Origin: Alitta virens
Taxonomy: Eukaryota; Annelida; Polychaeta; Phyllodocida; Nereididae
NCBI GenBank assembly: GCA_932294295.1
Contig: OW028580.1
Location: 33,612,136-33,676,135, forward strand
Direction: 5' to 3'
DNA: 64,000 nt
Shown: positions 32,401 to 39,613 of the stretch, in pieces
How the letters are laid out: the number at the start of each line of letters is the position of its first letter
Position numbering within the stretch: the stretch's first letter is position 1
Translations under genes and position numbers: made by a program
Notes under the pieces: generated by a model
Seen by the model: the letters and a program-made list of their open reading frames with translations, nothing else
Told to the model about the DNA's origin: nothing
Databases searched by the model: none

Positions 32401-33253
32401 ACATGTGGATCAAGCTCGGACAGATTTCATAAGAAACTAAACTCCAAAAGGTCATGTGAATCCAGGATTCCTATTTGGTACGGCTGCTTCTCAGCTAATG
32501 GAAGTCCTAGATTCACATTACAGCAGATTTCATAGACTTGAAAACTAAACTCCAGAACGGTAGGTGAATCTTTGACTACCATTGGCTGAGGGACAGCCTT
32601 ATAGTGAATAGAAATCTTAATTTGCATTACCTTCTGGAGTTAAAGTTTCTAAGTACATAAAATCAGCCAATAATTTACAACATCATTGTACTCAGGCTGA
32701 GTCCAAAGGCACAAAGAGTCTGACAGAATTCACTAGGAACATATTAATCCTTTTGGTGATCAAGCAATTTGACTGTTTAGAATGCATGTGAATAGATAAG
32801 TCCATATCAACTGTATGATGACAAATGTGACAAGTCCCTGTACTTAATAAAACCATGGGATGTGATATATGATTATCAGATATACCTAAAGAACTATGCA
32901 TTTGCCACTAAGTAATAATTGACCTTCTTTAAGCACAGATTGCTGCTTGTTCTTCAAATCACTCACTGACACTCGTGCTAAGGCACTCTCACAAAGATGT
33001 CTGATGCTTAATAGACATAATTATTACCTTGATCAAATTTCAAATCACATTTTTATTAATGTATATTTCCTCTTTCTCTCACCAGGTACCCAAAGACACC
33101 CCTGCTGCTGCCTTGCGGATGGTGAGCTACATTCTGAACAATTCTCACACAGGAGGAGCACTCTATAGTCAAGCTCATATATCATTTGCTTCTCCAATTC
33201 TCATTGTCATCCAGCTTATTACATTTTATGAAATATCTAATATATCATCTTAG
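14359..33253 (+). CDS. SCPEP1: Serine carboxypeptidase, SCPEP1 (retinoid-inducible) type, gene 1; 11 exons
   Basis: Secreted or lysosomal peptidase family S10 enzyme, expected to remove C-terminal residues from peptides at acid pH. Exons: 14359-14458, 26746-26903, 27130-27219, 27836-27991, 28272-28346, 28435-28545, 29651-29918, 30197-30262, 31773-31847, 32120-32280, 33086-33253. They total 1428 nt (475 aa plus stop), with all junctions GT-AG and phases consistent; human SCPEP1 is about 450 aa. Visible motifs: signal peptide in exon 1; QGGPGLSSSG (oxyanion-hole region) across exons 2-3; LFVDNPIDTGYSYLD in exon 4; catalytic Ser in FGQSYGGKMA (exon 5); catalytic Asp in YQGQLDMMCPT (exon 9); catalytic His in LKSGHA-VPKD across exons 10-11. 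The residue before the catalytic Ser is Gln, where the family normally has Glu. After AALRMVSYILNN there is a hydrophobic tail of about 36 residues not usual in the family. Intron 1 is inflated to about 12.3 kb by transposons. The family call is strong; expression is unknown. Confidence 0.9.
14459..15699. other. Proximal intron 1 of gene 1, shared with gene 2
   Basis: Homologous to 51299-52490 in gene 2 up to about 15320. At 15276-15370 there is a partial M1 MITE (CATAGACTTGGAAGTTAAAC then CTCCAAAGGATG), matched by the partial one at 52435-52480. Beyond about 15370 the sequence is specific to unit 1. No coding sequence recognised. Confidence 0.55.
15700..16902 (-). pseudogene. Non-LTR retrotransposon reverse transcriptase, C-terminal part
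   Basis: On the minus strand the fragments read, in order, FRPISVLPAISKVFEKFMF and SQYGFRENHST (about 16640-16830), GVP-stop-GAILGPLLFLIYINN (about 16370-16440), FIIYADDATLLA (about 16300-16350), and a tail with LQKRAVRIISKAKYNAHTEP (15709-15939). These are the ordered motifs of an EN-RT-type LINE (Jockey/CR1/I-like), including the catalytic YADD. The Gln of the usual GVPQG motif is a TAG stop and frames shift between blocks, so it is dead. The upstream part of the same element continues at 18757-18885 and 25040-25720. Confidence 0.8.
16903..18756. mobile_element. TIR element rich in AGGTCA/TGACCT motifs, inserted in the LINE
   Basis: Left end GGCTTCACCTAATACC and right end GGCAATAGGTGAAGCC are inverted copies, and LINE coding sequence resumes outside each end (INQPLMKGIFP on the left, NIQNSIINSIT on the right, minus strand). 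The interior has no transposase that I recognise. It is marked by at least a dozen TGACCT/AGGTCA hexamers, many within CAAGGTCA contexts, including a perfect DR1 at 17068-17080. The flanking target duplication is not clear. Probably a non-autonomous DNA transposon of unknown superfamily. Confidence 0.6.
18757..18885 (-). pseudogene. Middle fragment of the same LINE (pre-RT segment)
   Basis: Minus-strand reading AFDNLLMNLIKNIQNSIINS corresponds to the N-terminal RT region (GxDxIxNxLLKxI... type) that precedes the FRPISVLP block at 16700-16830. It is separated from that block by the AGGTCA-rich element and from the 5' part by the 18887-25036 insertions. Confidence 0.6.
18887..20020. repeat. Hairpin and degenerate GTGAGGTGGTCTTAAT repeats
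   Basis: A short interrupted palindrome spans 18912-18978 (GGCTGATTCAGG ... CCTGAATCAGAC with GC-rich GAGAGCGCGTGAGCGCTC inside). From about 19370 to 19960 a degenerate tandem repeat of about 17-20 bp uses GTGAGGTGGTCTTAATTG and GGTGGTCTTATATTGAGG variants. No gene. This block separates LINE sequence from the Harbinger element, and TTA at 20018-20020 is the left target duplication of that element. Confidence 0.6.
20170..20515. repeat. Left subterminal ACTCGCCGAGTTACTCCTCGA array
   Basis: Near-perfect 21-bp units (TACTCCTCGAACTCGCCGAG) run from about 20270 to 20365, followed after a short gap by the opposite-orientation set AGTAACTCGGCGAGTTGTAGG (20415-20505). The core ACTCGGCGAGT is itself palindromic. 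Likely binding sites for one of the element's proteins; this is inference from position. Open frames here are by-products. Confidence 0.8.
20652..20660 (+). promoter_or_regulatory. TATA box of the MADF/Myb-like gene
   Basis: TATATAAAG lies 82 bp upstream of the ATG at 20742 and just inside the left subterminal region of the transposon. Position fits a core promoter with a roughly 50-base 5' UTR. Confidence 0.6.
20742..22442 (+). CDS. Harbinger-encoded MADF/Myb-SANT-like DNA-binding protein
   Basis: 566 aa, single exon. PIF/Harbinger elements usually encode a second, Myb/SANT-like protein that helps the transposase enter the nucleus and bind the ends. Order: residues about 47-108 have basic repeats of the RSPAKRTTAAA type, resembling the (S/T)PxK motifs of histone H1 tails; residues about 143-195 have PAPSPAPSP repeats; residues about 213-300 form a MADF/Myb-like domain (DIADWFRENPIFYDRTLKAY, then EMARKL and FQLKTWMESMR); residues about 410-455 form a helical segment (LKERRIRAMGEFIVMECLSM) that may be a dimerisation or transposase-contact region; residues about 452-508 are Gln/His-rich. 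The start is the first ATG after the TATA box and the frame is intact. It converges on the transposase gene. The DNA-binding assignment is by pattern and moderately sure; the role as accessory transposition protein follows from the family. Confidence 0.82.
   Translation: MPMKKTRFAKRPAVDTELSAGSSDDSENPTKTSQKTALPVKKMKKSAPRSPVKRTTAAARSPAKRTTAARSPGKKTAAAARSPAKRTTAAARSPAKRTAAARSPAKRTAKTRLPVPTRTSSDAGSSNDEPQVATPASAAAPATSSPAPAPSPAPSPAPSPVPSPAPSPAPSPASSPVPSPAPSPATSPATSEVPATLSNVARKKQEKLFLPATDEQDIADWFRENPIFYDRTLKAYKDSGKKMALINEMARKLSVPCTGFQLKTWMESMRTVAGKLVRQGPSGTAKRNPTEKELWIISNFGFLVDHITRIPSRRGNTALQKKIGKARETLKNLEEEEGSSTPADDSGPQEISDPDISMDIPPVRQTKGGPYKKRKRSTPPQSGIENLVNIARQSTGVIQQTMQQMAVPPKDLKERRIRAMGEFIVMECLSMDDEAFEDLHSNLIPTFMQLKANAIRARFQLQHQPQHQPQQFMQHQQHHQQHHQQQHQQQHQQQHQQQHQQQHQQQHQFYPPSGSQHQVHFPPMISPEKNWPAGTSAMPPSGPPSMISEIPTTSTPALNISQFLNV
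22455..23225. repeat. Central inverted repeats between the convergent Harbinger genes
   Basis: Outer arms are 22455-22520 and 23155-23225: both contain, in opposite orientation, CCCCGGCCTTTTTCAAGGCC and CACCAAATCCTCCCAAAAGA. Inner arms are 22745-22905 and 22930-23107: tandem TTCAGAAGTGCCGTA (or TTCAGAACTGCCGTAG) units about 27-35 bp apart separated by T-rich tracts, then the same in complement with A-rich tracts. The two genes' 3' ends therefore face a hairpin of several hundred bases. An AATAAA-type signal (CCAATAAAATA near 23105) lies just outside the inner arm. Confidence 0.85.
23231..24556 (-). CDS. PIF/Harbinger DDE transposase (HARBI1-like)
   Basis: 441 aa, single intact frame, in the size range of the DDE_Tnp_4 family. 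It cuts and joins the transposon ends. Landmarks: an N-terminal basic stretch (RRKRRRRYWVRPWLLRRP); a helical region including FLRMEPAMFQGILGKIG and LAITLRYLATGNSYRSL; the catalytic core with the first Asp in HCIGAIDGKHVAIKCP, then FLYVDCGANGAGSDGGVFND, a further Asp in YFIVGDDAFPL, and the conserved Glu in RARRIVENAFGILAARFRCL. RAARR-type motifs and TMPQRTKTVESIVIACCCLHN follow as usual in HARBI1 relatives. The start at 24556 is about 57 bp from the TATA box. The 3' end faces the MADF/Myb-like gene across the central hairpin. All expected acidic residues are present, so the protein could be active. Confidence 0.93.
   Translation of the reverse strand: MDMHQTEHQNRVLVLLAAHANLQLAVVAAALLEDEESKKKEERKLAAMRRKRRRRYWVRPWLLRRPQMGQYERLLTELMQEDTSSYTNFLRMEPAMFQGILGKIGHRITKEDTFWRKSLEPGLRLAITLRYLATGNSYRSLMYGFRVAYNTISNIIREVCEAIIAEYNEDVLACPTTPEEWREVAKLFYSRWNFPHCIGAIDGKHVAIKCPPKGGSVYFNYKGFHSIVLMALVDADYKFLYVDCGANGAGSDGGVFNDTLLREGLEEGTIGLPPPEPILPGHRPLPYFIVGDDAFPLRTWLMKPLPLRNMTKEQRIYNYRLSRARRIVENAFGILAARFRCLLTTMPQRTKTVESIVIACCCLHNLMRITYPTAQNIMLDHEDPITHRIIPGTWRAAGEIDEMPPTNRGHSMTEAAKNQRQYLVDFVNSEEGRVPWQDDMV
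24613..24625 (-). promoter_or_regulatory. TATA box of the Harbinger transposase gene
   Basis: On the minus strand AATATATAAATAG lies about 57 bp upstream of the transposase start and just inside the right subterminal array, mirroring the TATA box of the other gene at the left end. Confidence 0.6.
24690..24930. repeat. Right subterminal ACTCGGCGAGTTACTCC array
   Basis: Repeated GTACTCGGCGAGTTACTCCT units (24715-24780), then ACTCGCCGAGTTACTCCTCGA units and tightly packed GAGTAACTCGGC copies (to about 24925). Same core as the left array, near the opposite terminal inverted repeat. Overlapping frames are repeat by-products. Confidence 0.8.
25040..25720 (-). pseudogene. 5' part of the same LINE: endonuclease and linker fragments
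   Basis: Minus strand, 25480-25640 reads FDAICLQETWINE, a hallmark of the apurinic-type endonuclease of EN-RT LINEs, and 25330-25400 reads FLKYKKDIKNTW, like the linker just before RT. Only about 260 bp separates blocks normally some 200 codons or more apart, so much of the endonuclease is deleted. A poly-C tract lies at 25479-25492. The Harbinger element inserted between this part and the middle/RT parts on the left. Confidence 0.65.
25721..26745. other. Distal intron 1 of gene 1
   Basis: No gene recognised. A SINE family S2 segment lies at 26338-26530. From about 26560 the sequence matches the corresponding intron end in gene 2 (53090-53270), leading to the exon 2 acceptor TTCAATTAG. Confidence 0.5.
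26338..26530. mobile_element. SINE family S2 fragment
   Basis: Starts with ACCCCATGGGTGGTGTCTAT and ends with an antisense tRNA-like segment around GGATCAAACCTGGGACCTTC, whose complement resembles a B box. An internal break lies near 26430 where the usual ACCTAGTACAAGGCACC block is altered. Related to 52640-52864 and to the partial repeat at 52980-53045. Confidence 0.5.
27225..27720. repeat. Degenerate AAGCCAATATTACTTT repeat in intron 3 of gene 1
   Basis: Imperfect tandem repetition of about 20-35 bp with the themes AAGCCAATATTACTTTCCCT and TCTAATCCAATATCACTTTT. The same but shorter array is in intron 3 of gene 2 (53755-54010), where a 440-bp copy-specific insertion follows (about 54019-54460). 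Confidence 0.65.
30285..31085 (+). pseudogene. LINE 3' fragment inserted in intron 8 of gene 1
   Basis: Plus-strand frames give ARIRKSLPKNILLKIDHSTS and, further on, HKLGWMNVRERFFYIQTLFM followed by YKCIH, YLPKNLIFEF and FYRVAKHGI, the C-terminal region of Jockey/CR1-like LINE ORF2 proteins. Several stops and shifts interrupt it. Intron 8 of gene 2 lacks it: the sequence after exon 8 passes directly from GGTATTTAAACACA to TTGGGCATGAG. It therefore inserted in gene 1 after the gene duplication, or was lost from gene 2. Confidence 0.7.
31955..32090. mobile_element. Hairpin MITE, family M1, in intron 9 of gene 1
   Basis: Arms: AGACTTAGAAACGAAATTCG then AATCCAGGACTCC, and the complement AGTCCTGGATTCACATGATG, TCCTCTGGAG, GTTTCTAAGTCT. 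The orthologous copy in gene 2 is at 60164-60292, so insertion predates the duplication. Confidence 0.75.
32423..32665. mobile_element. Two overlapping M1 hairpin MITEs in intron 10 of gene 1
   Basis: CAGATTTCATAAGAAACTAA begins one hairpin and GCAGATTTCATAGACTTGAA (about 32523) a second, ending with CTTCTGGAGTTAAAGTTTCT. The same pair is present at 60624-60865 in gene 2. Confidence 0.65.
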
Positions 33254-34154
33254 TAGAAATAGACATTTGCAAACAAATCTTGCCGTTGATATTTTTAAAA
33301 TTAATGGATGGAGTTGATGAACATTCTGAAATTTAAAAGTGGATTGTGTTATGCTGAATAATTCCCTACCTGAATTGTGTTCAACAAATATTAACTTAAA
33401 ATTGGGTTTTGAAATTTGGTACTTCATCATGTTAACCATGTTGTTATTTTGTAGAGAGAATCGCAGATGCCAGTCTTTATAGGCATGTGCAATTTCATGA
33501 CATTATTTCCTAACGAAACTGCCTGAAATTGCCAACAAACAAAAAATGTGTGTAAATTTGTATATGAATGAAATTAGTTTAGGTGACAGAACAAACCCTG
33601 CTTTGTATTTTGTAGTATCCTCTTCATGCTATTCTGATCAATTTCGGTCACTATGTTTTAAGATCTTATCATCCTTCATGACAATTTATATTATGTAACT
33701 TGGCTCAATGAAAGGATAGTTGATAAGCAATCCACCAGCTCGTTTAAAGCAGCAGATTAAGATAGTTTAACCTATTAAAGAGGCACTCATGGGTGAAAAA
33801 CTGTGACCTGGCTGCCACACTTGGAATTGGACTGATGGCTTGTTGACTAAAATTCAATGCAATCAGCAGGAAGGGACCATTAACAGAGATGAAAGAAACT
33901 ACCAGCTTTCCCAACCCTATCAGAGAATAAGGCAATACGTTTGAGACAAACATGTAGATATATTTATTTTCATTAGCCTGAGAGTGTAACATGTATTCCT
34001 CATTTAATATCACAGTTACATTGTATCTATCACAGAAGTTGCATCACATTCACAATAAATACATTATAGCAATCAATACAAATGTAAAGCCAAATATACT
34101 AAAGCAAAGGATACAGCAGTCAGTTAAGTAACATCTTCGCTGGCAACCCGAGGA
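33254..34154. other. Spacer between carboxypeptidase gene 1 and GPCR exon 2
   Basis: No gene recognised. The part 33640-33790 is closely matched by 63655-63805 after gene 2, supporting a repeated GPCR-carboxypeptidase unit that continues to the right of the window. Confidence 0.55.
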
Positions 34155-34418
34155 ATGGTCAAACTCAACAGTCGCAAAAGGCGAGCTGAGCGCACCTTGA
34201 TCTGGTTATTCGTTTTTTTTGTTGCATTTTGGCTGCCATTTTTCTGCACAAACTTGACTTACGGTCTGTGCAAGAGTTGTAACCTTCCTGGAGACCTCTT
34301 TCTCTCCTTCACTTGGTTGGGCTACATATCATCAGGAGTTGATCCTTGTATTTACACATACCTCAATAAAGATTTCAGGAATGCTTTTAAGAAAATCATC
34401 CTCTGCAAGACAAAATAA
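34155..34418 (+). CDS. Aminergic-like GPCR terminal exon (TM6-TM7-C-tail)
   Basis: 87 residues open to a stop. The start given is only the first in-frame Met; if this is a terminal exon, coding would begin upstream at a splice acceptor. RKRRAERTLIWLFVFFVAFW resembles the basic end of intracellular loop 3 plus helix 6, with FWLPFF as the WxPF-type motif. After CKSCNLPGDLFLSFTWLGYI, helix 7 reads SSGVDPCIYTYLNKDF and helix 8 RNAFKKIIL, typical of octopamine, serotonin, dopamine and adrenergic receptors. The usual NPxxY Asn is Asp here (DPCIY). Helices 1-5 are not found within the preceding 900 bases or elsewhere in the unit. It could be the last exon of a receptor with distant upstream exons, or a fragment carried with the duplication. 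A related copy is at 7782-8111. Confidence 0.55.
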   Translation: MVKLNSRKRRAERTLIWLFVFFVAFWLPFFCTNLTYGLCKSCNLPGDLFLSFTWLGYISSGVDPCIYTYLNKDFRNAFKKIILCKTK

Positions 34419-35869
34419 ATTTAAAAAATGCTGTACTATAAAGGGAGCCAGCTGCAAGTATACACACATTGTACAGATGTACAGAAATGTAAGCTAAATG
34501 AAAGATGGCAAACATCATCATAACATTTTCATGTGGCACACTTTGTCTCTTTTTAAAGCTAAGCTTAACCTACACTTAATGCAGATATCAAATCCAATGG
34601 ATGACTTTAGTCCCATCCTCATGTGTTTGCACATTTAATGTTTGAGGAATTTACAATTGCCAGGTGCAAAAAGGCTGAACCAAAGAGCCTACTGGGAAAG
34701 TTTTGAGTTTAGTACAATTAATTGATAACTTTTTTAATTGGTTACTTCTTTGACACCTAAGCACAATGTTCATCAATCAAGGATTGCTTGCGTTCTAATC
34801 AATAACCATGTTTGATTGAAAATGCACTTCTCTTATGGACCATTTAGGCTTTTATTTTTTTTTGTTCTTTTTTACATTCAAGCTTAATGTATTAAAATGT
34901 TTTTGAGGACCACTCACCATTCTAAAGTTTCAAGTATGCTCTTTGGTTGGCACTTTAAGTCCATCTTACACAAAATCATTGTGAGGTCATTATTTCTTAC
35001 TGGCTATCTTTGTGTTGAACTGAGTAGCAGTGTCACTATTGCTGCATCCAGTGGTGCTAACAGCAAATAAACTTGTATCACCATTTTATTTTAGAATATA
35101 AAATATGAAAAATATCACGTTCAGTTATATTGCATGGCAAATAGGCCTAAGTGCTCTGGGTATGGTAAGCATGAATAATTATTGTTGTTTCCAAATAAAC
35201 TAACCTAGCCTGCCAGGTCAGCTTATTTGGCAGTAAATGCTATTGGTTGTAACAACTGTGTTCTCAAAGATAATTATGTTTTTATTGTCTTGAAATTCAG
35301 TGTATTTCTGTTGTATTTCCATGAGACAAAAATCGTTTATGTATAATGTTAGCTACTTCAAAAATTCTGAATAACAAATTTACAAGATTGATATCAATTA
35401 TCTACTGGACAATATGCTGTTATTTGTAACTGAATTATTTCAATTACATAATTTGCTTCATATAATCTACCTCAGTTGGTTGCCAGTTACCTCTCTTCCA
35501 TGCCACCTGAACTTTTATTAAATTATTTGGCAAATGTAGTCTCATAGCTTTGGTTATCGCCATTTGTAAATTTACAGCATGATGAATCATTGATGATCAC
35601 TCATTCAGTTGTGAGTAAATTCTCACATGAATTGCCAGCCCTGCCATGTGTTTATATTGTATGAAGATGATGTGAGAATAAAAGTTGAATAATTAGAAAT
35701 GCTCGATTTAACTTTACTTTTTTGCTGATATAAAGAAAGAAATTCTATTTTGAATACATAGCAGTCCAGTGGAGGATTGTTGATTACTCAACTTGTTATA
35801 TCTGCTTTTCCCGCAGGAAACCACTTTTGCTAGTTGATGTCAATATCTAACTGCCACTGGGTCTGAAGC

Positions 35870-36150
35870 TTAGTCAACTTGCATGACAAACTGCCAGAGG
35901 CTGACATAATGATGAGATGATAAGGCTGTTTGGAGTCCACACCATGTTACACATTTACCCCATGGGGGTGTCTTTTACCTGCCTCAGCATTGACGGACTC
36001 CGACTACAAGGCACCTCCAATTTAAAATCTCATGCAATTGACATCCAGCTGGAATGTAGCTCATGAAGAGTGCCCTGGTTGGGGATGGAAACCGGGACTT
36101 TCAGCAGGGCTCGCCAATATGCAATTTTCAGATGTCTGAACAATTGACAG
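35870..36150. mobile_element. SINE family S2 copy in unit A
   Basis: Contains TTTACCCCATGGGGGTGTCT, CATTGACGGACTCCGACTAC, AAGGCACCTCCAATTTAAAA and CATCCAGCTGGAATGTAGC, then an antisense tRNA-like end (GGGGATGGAAACCGGGACTT). Matches 52660-52864. The repeated counterpart is 40970-41250. Confidence 0.55.
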
Positions 36151-36735
36151 CAATGAGTCCACGAAAAAGAACTACAAATACAAATCAAAGATCCATACAT
36201 AATTATACAGAAGCAGGCCATATAGTAACCATTGTCACAGAATTGGTGTTCTGCAAGGAGGTATGCCTAGTCTCACACTTGAATTGTTTAAGAAAGTGTC
36301 AAATAAATACTGTCTGTGAGGTTTTCTGAATAACCAAGCCTTGAGATAATCACTGTCAATCAGACATAATGTCAAAGGCTGTTAACATTTTGTGACTCAA
36401 TATCAAGTATCATTGGCAAATGTGGTGCTGAAAGGTTTCAGGACAAGGGCTGAGTGAAATTATAGATGACTAGTGGATGATGCTCAGCTTTGAAATAATG
36501 AGATAACCAGATGGGAACCATGTGGAATCATTTTGCTTCAGAAATATTTAAGATTAAATGGGAGGCATTTGTTATGATGATGCTCTAGAACTGGCACCTG
36601 GGTGGTCTGGGTCAATTTATTGGTCAAAGAATACTAGCACCTGTGATGGCAGCTAACTTATCCACACATATCAAGACTTATCCAGACTTATCCACACACT
36701 TATCCACACTCTCCTGCATCTCGGTAAAAACGGGT

Positions 36736-36945
36736 GGTGGCCTAGCTCAGTGGTAGCGCGCTGGACTTTTAACCAGTGGGTCCCGGGTTCCATTCCCGGT
36801 CGAGATTATGTTGGATGGCTGTTACATCCTTCGTCTCATTGCCATGGTCCCTACCTGTCCTAATTAGCCCATCAGGTGCAGAAATACGGAACGTAAAGCC
36901 CTAATCCACCACCACATCTCAGTAAACCTTTACATGTAGATGGTC
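36736..36945 (+). mobile_element. tRNA-Lys-like SINE (family S1) in unit A
   Basis: The head (36736-36808) has a good A box (TGGCCTAGCTCAGTGGTAG), an anticodon arm CTGGACTTTTAACCAG with TTT in an 8-base loop, and a T-arm GGGTTCCATTCCC. The acceptor stem does not pair, so this is a SINE head and not a working tRNA gene. The body runs GTTGGATGGCTGTTACATCC to AGCCCATCAGGTGCAGAAAT and AACGTAAAGCCC, shared with the copy at 63164-63310. Duplicated at 41836-42045. Confidence 0.75.
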
Positions 36946-39613
36946 TGGCTGCCTTGCCTTTGAAATACACACCACTACCTACTGCTGCCATCTAGAGTTT
37001 TATTGTATGAAGTCATGCCACCATGTGGTGTGGTCTCTGTAAATTGGGAAGGATAAAACACTATGTTGTTTTCTAATTGTCAACTATAAGGAAAAACTAC
37101 ATACACATAGTCAAGACGGTTTAAAGAGGTATATTAAATTTAGTATAATTGCAACATAGAGTGAACGTTGTGATATTCCTAATTGTTCTATTTGTTCAAG
37201 GTCAAACCCTCATTAGTGTCATTATATTCATAACAAACCTTTCGTTTATGTCATCATTGATGAAGAGCACTGTTTATATTTTTGTTTTGTTAATTTGAAA
37301 TAACATAGAAAATGTTTTATGAATCTTTAATCCCTGTAGGTGGCCCCATGATAGCGAAGGGATACCTTCTTTGTGGGGTCTCCTCACATTATATAAAAAA
37401 TGTTTTGAAAATTAAATTTATAATATATGTTTTATGAATGTGAAATAAAATTAATGAATCTAATTGGAATTAATCATCTCATTTTAATAATTGGTTCAGC
37501 ATCTGTGAGATAGCTTAGAATAAAGTTCCAGGAGATTTATTGGAACTAGGTGCTTCAAGCTATAATATGAGTTATAAATGAAATAAGCAAGGCTCAGGTG
37601 GAAATTTATGGCTAATGTACTTTAGTTTGGTCTGGCATCCTTGATCGGTAGCAGCAACTGTACAACTTATGAAAGGGAATTCCATGAAATAATGGGTCAT
37701 TGTGTAGCTGTGCTTGGCTAGAATTCGTCCATTCCATTGTGCTCTGAAGTCCTTTTAAGTACTAAGGACTAAAGACTGAGGGGCATGCAATAAGCCAAGT
37801 TTAGTGGTATTGTATGAGATCCTTTTTTTATGCTTTCCAAATCTCTGCAGCTCTCTTTAAATCCATGCCGTGACCTTTTGACCAAAAGGACTAAATTACA
37901 AAAGACAAGTTCAAGACTTTGTCCTTAAATGATAATTAAATAGCTTTAAACAATGCACCGAGGCAGCTGGAGCAATGCTGTTGTCTTGTGGGTGTATAAA
38001 AAAGGTTTATTTAATATAAAACAGAGACACACAGTGCGAAATAATGGTCTTGAAAAGCTCAGAGGGAGATCCAATGGAGATGAATTGAAGTCAACACAGA
38101 CACCCAATTATATCCCCGCTCAAGGGATTCCAGATGGTTCAAGTTTATTTTCCTCAGAGTGAATAGGTAAGTGACAGTTGATGATCATAGCTTTTAGGGT
38201 GTCTCTGATTCATCTTGTATGACCAATCAAAAGACCAGTTGAAGCTTGGGAGAGGCAGGTGCAATGATGAAATCACAAGGAAAGATACAAGGCACACTAT
38301 ATTCCATAAAATCTCATACTCTACCCCCAGGAAAACTTTTAAAATTACTGAAAAAATGATGCATTCTCGGCTTCCAAGAAGTACCTTTTTTTTCATAATT
38401 CAGCAGACATTTTCAACATAAACTTGTGTCCAACAGTGATCTATACTGGTCAGAAAATTGTTATCACCAAAATGAGTCTTTCCTCACACAGCTTGACATT
38501 ATCACGTGTCCAAATCTCCAGGACAGATAAATTGTCAGTTGCTAAGGCCAGGCAGCACAATTTATTCACAGTCCTATCAACTTAGAACATTGTTAAATTT
38601 CATTGGGAGAGCAATTTAAACAAACTGGGTTATAGGGGAATTTACTGAAATCACCATGCACTCTGTAAACCAAGGTGTCAGGTGTGACTTGGAAATTTGA
38701 TTAGTAATATTTGACTCCAGGCAAGACCATTGGCTTATTATATTTAAGTTTACAAATCTCATTAAAAAAAGAAGAAGTAGAGCTTATTCAAATTTGAAGG
38801 GGCTTCGGAGACAAAATCAAATGATAGGCAAAGTAGACACTTCTGGACAGAGCAAATACTATACACTGCTGTAGTCCAGAAGACTAACTTTGACAGTAAT
38901 TAAAATCCATACTGTTACAAAAAAACAATCTTGATCTTTACTTCTATTCGCAAAAATATGGAATTAGCAAAATGGCTGGTGACTGGTAGGACAGGTATAA
39001 TTCAATTCACTGAATTGCTACCTGCCCATGAACAGGCAGGTCGCAATCTTCAGAGTGTTGACTCTGTTGTGCCCGACAACCTCAATTGGAAGCATGTGAC
39101 TGAACTTCAACTGGTCATGGTTACAGACCCATAACTGGAGTTCTGTATTCTGTGGTTACAGAGAACATCACATTTTATAACCGATCAGCTCTGCACTGAA
39201 TCCAAGGAATAAGCTCCCAGAACAAGTATGTATACAATGTTCCGCTGTAAAATTTCTCACATGAAACTCCATATAAATAACCTGACCAGTCATTTTCTAG
39301 CTGTGTTTATATGCACTGCATCCATGAGCAGTTGTCGACTAAGGGGCCATAAAGAGCTAGGATGTGATTAACCATGAAATATACCGTAAAATAAGTTTTA
39401 CCCATCTACAGGCATTATGCCTAAAACATTTTATTTAGAAAGGAGGGTAGCACAAAATGTGATATCAAGGAGGAGAGGGCACTTTGTACAGACGCCTTGC
39501 TTTAGGCAGATGGGGGGGGGGGGGGGGGTAAGGGCAGATTCATGTCAACATACAAAGGGTTTTGTAAATTTTTAGTTCACTTCTTGGTGCGAAGGTTCGC
39601 CCCCCCCCCCCCC

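Larger units (their letters stand above)
34497..39613. repeat. 5.1-kb tandem duplication, unit A
   Basis: Starts at ATGAAAGATGGCAAACATCA and ends in a poly-C tract after AAGGTTCGCC. It is repeated directly by 39614-44712 at a distance of 5100 bp through most of its length. Only a handful of differences are visible from 36.0 to 39.5 kb (for example near 38764 and 38868-38877). Within it are family S2 (35870-36150) and tRNA-Lys-like (36736-36945) SINEs. No protein-coding gene is recognised; the identical open frames in both units are short and lack motifs. Confidence 0.9.

Noticed and set aside
34155..34418. Complete small membrane protein gene
   Set aside because: The sequence matches only the last two helices of a rhodopsin-family receptor, so a fragment or terminal exon is more likely.
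36736..36808. Functional tRNA-Lys gene
   Set aside because: The acceptor stem does not pair and the anticodon loop has eight bases; the sequence continues into a SINE body shared with another locus.
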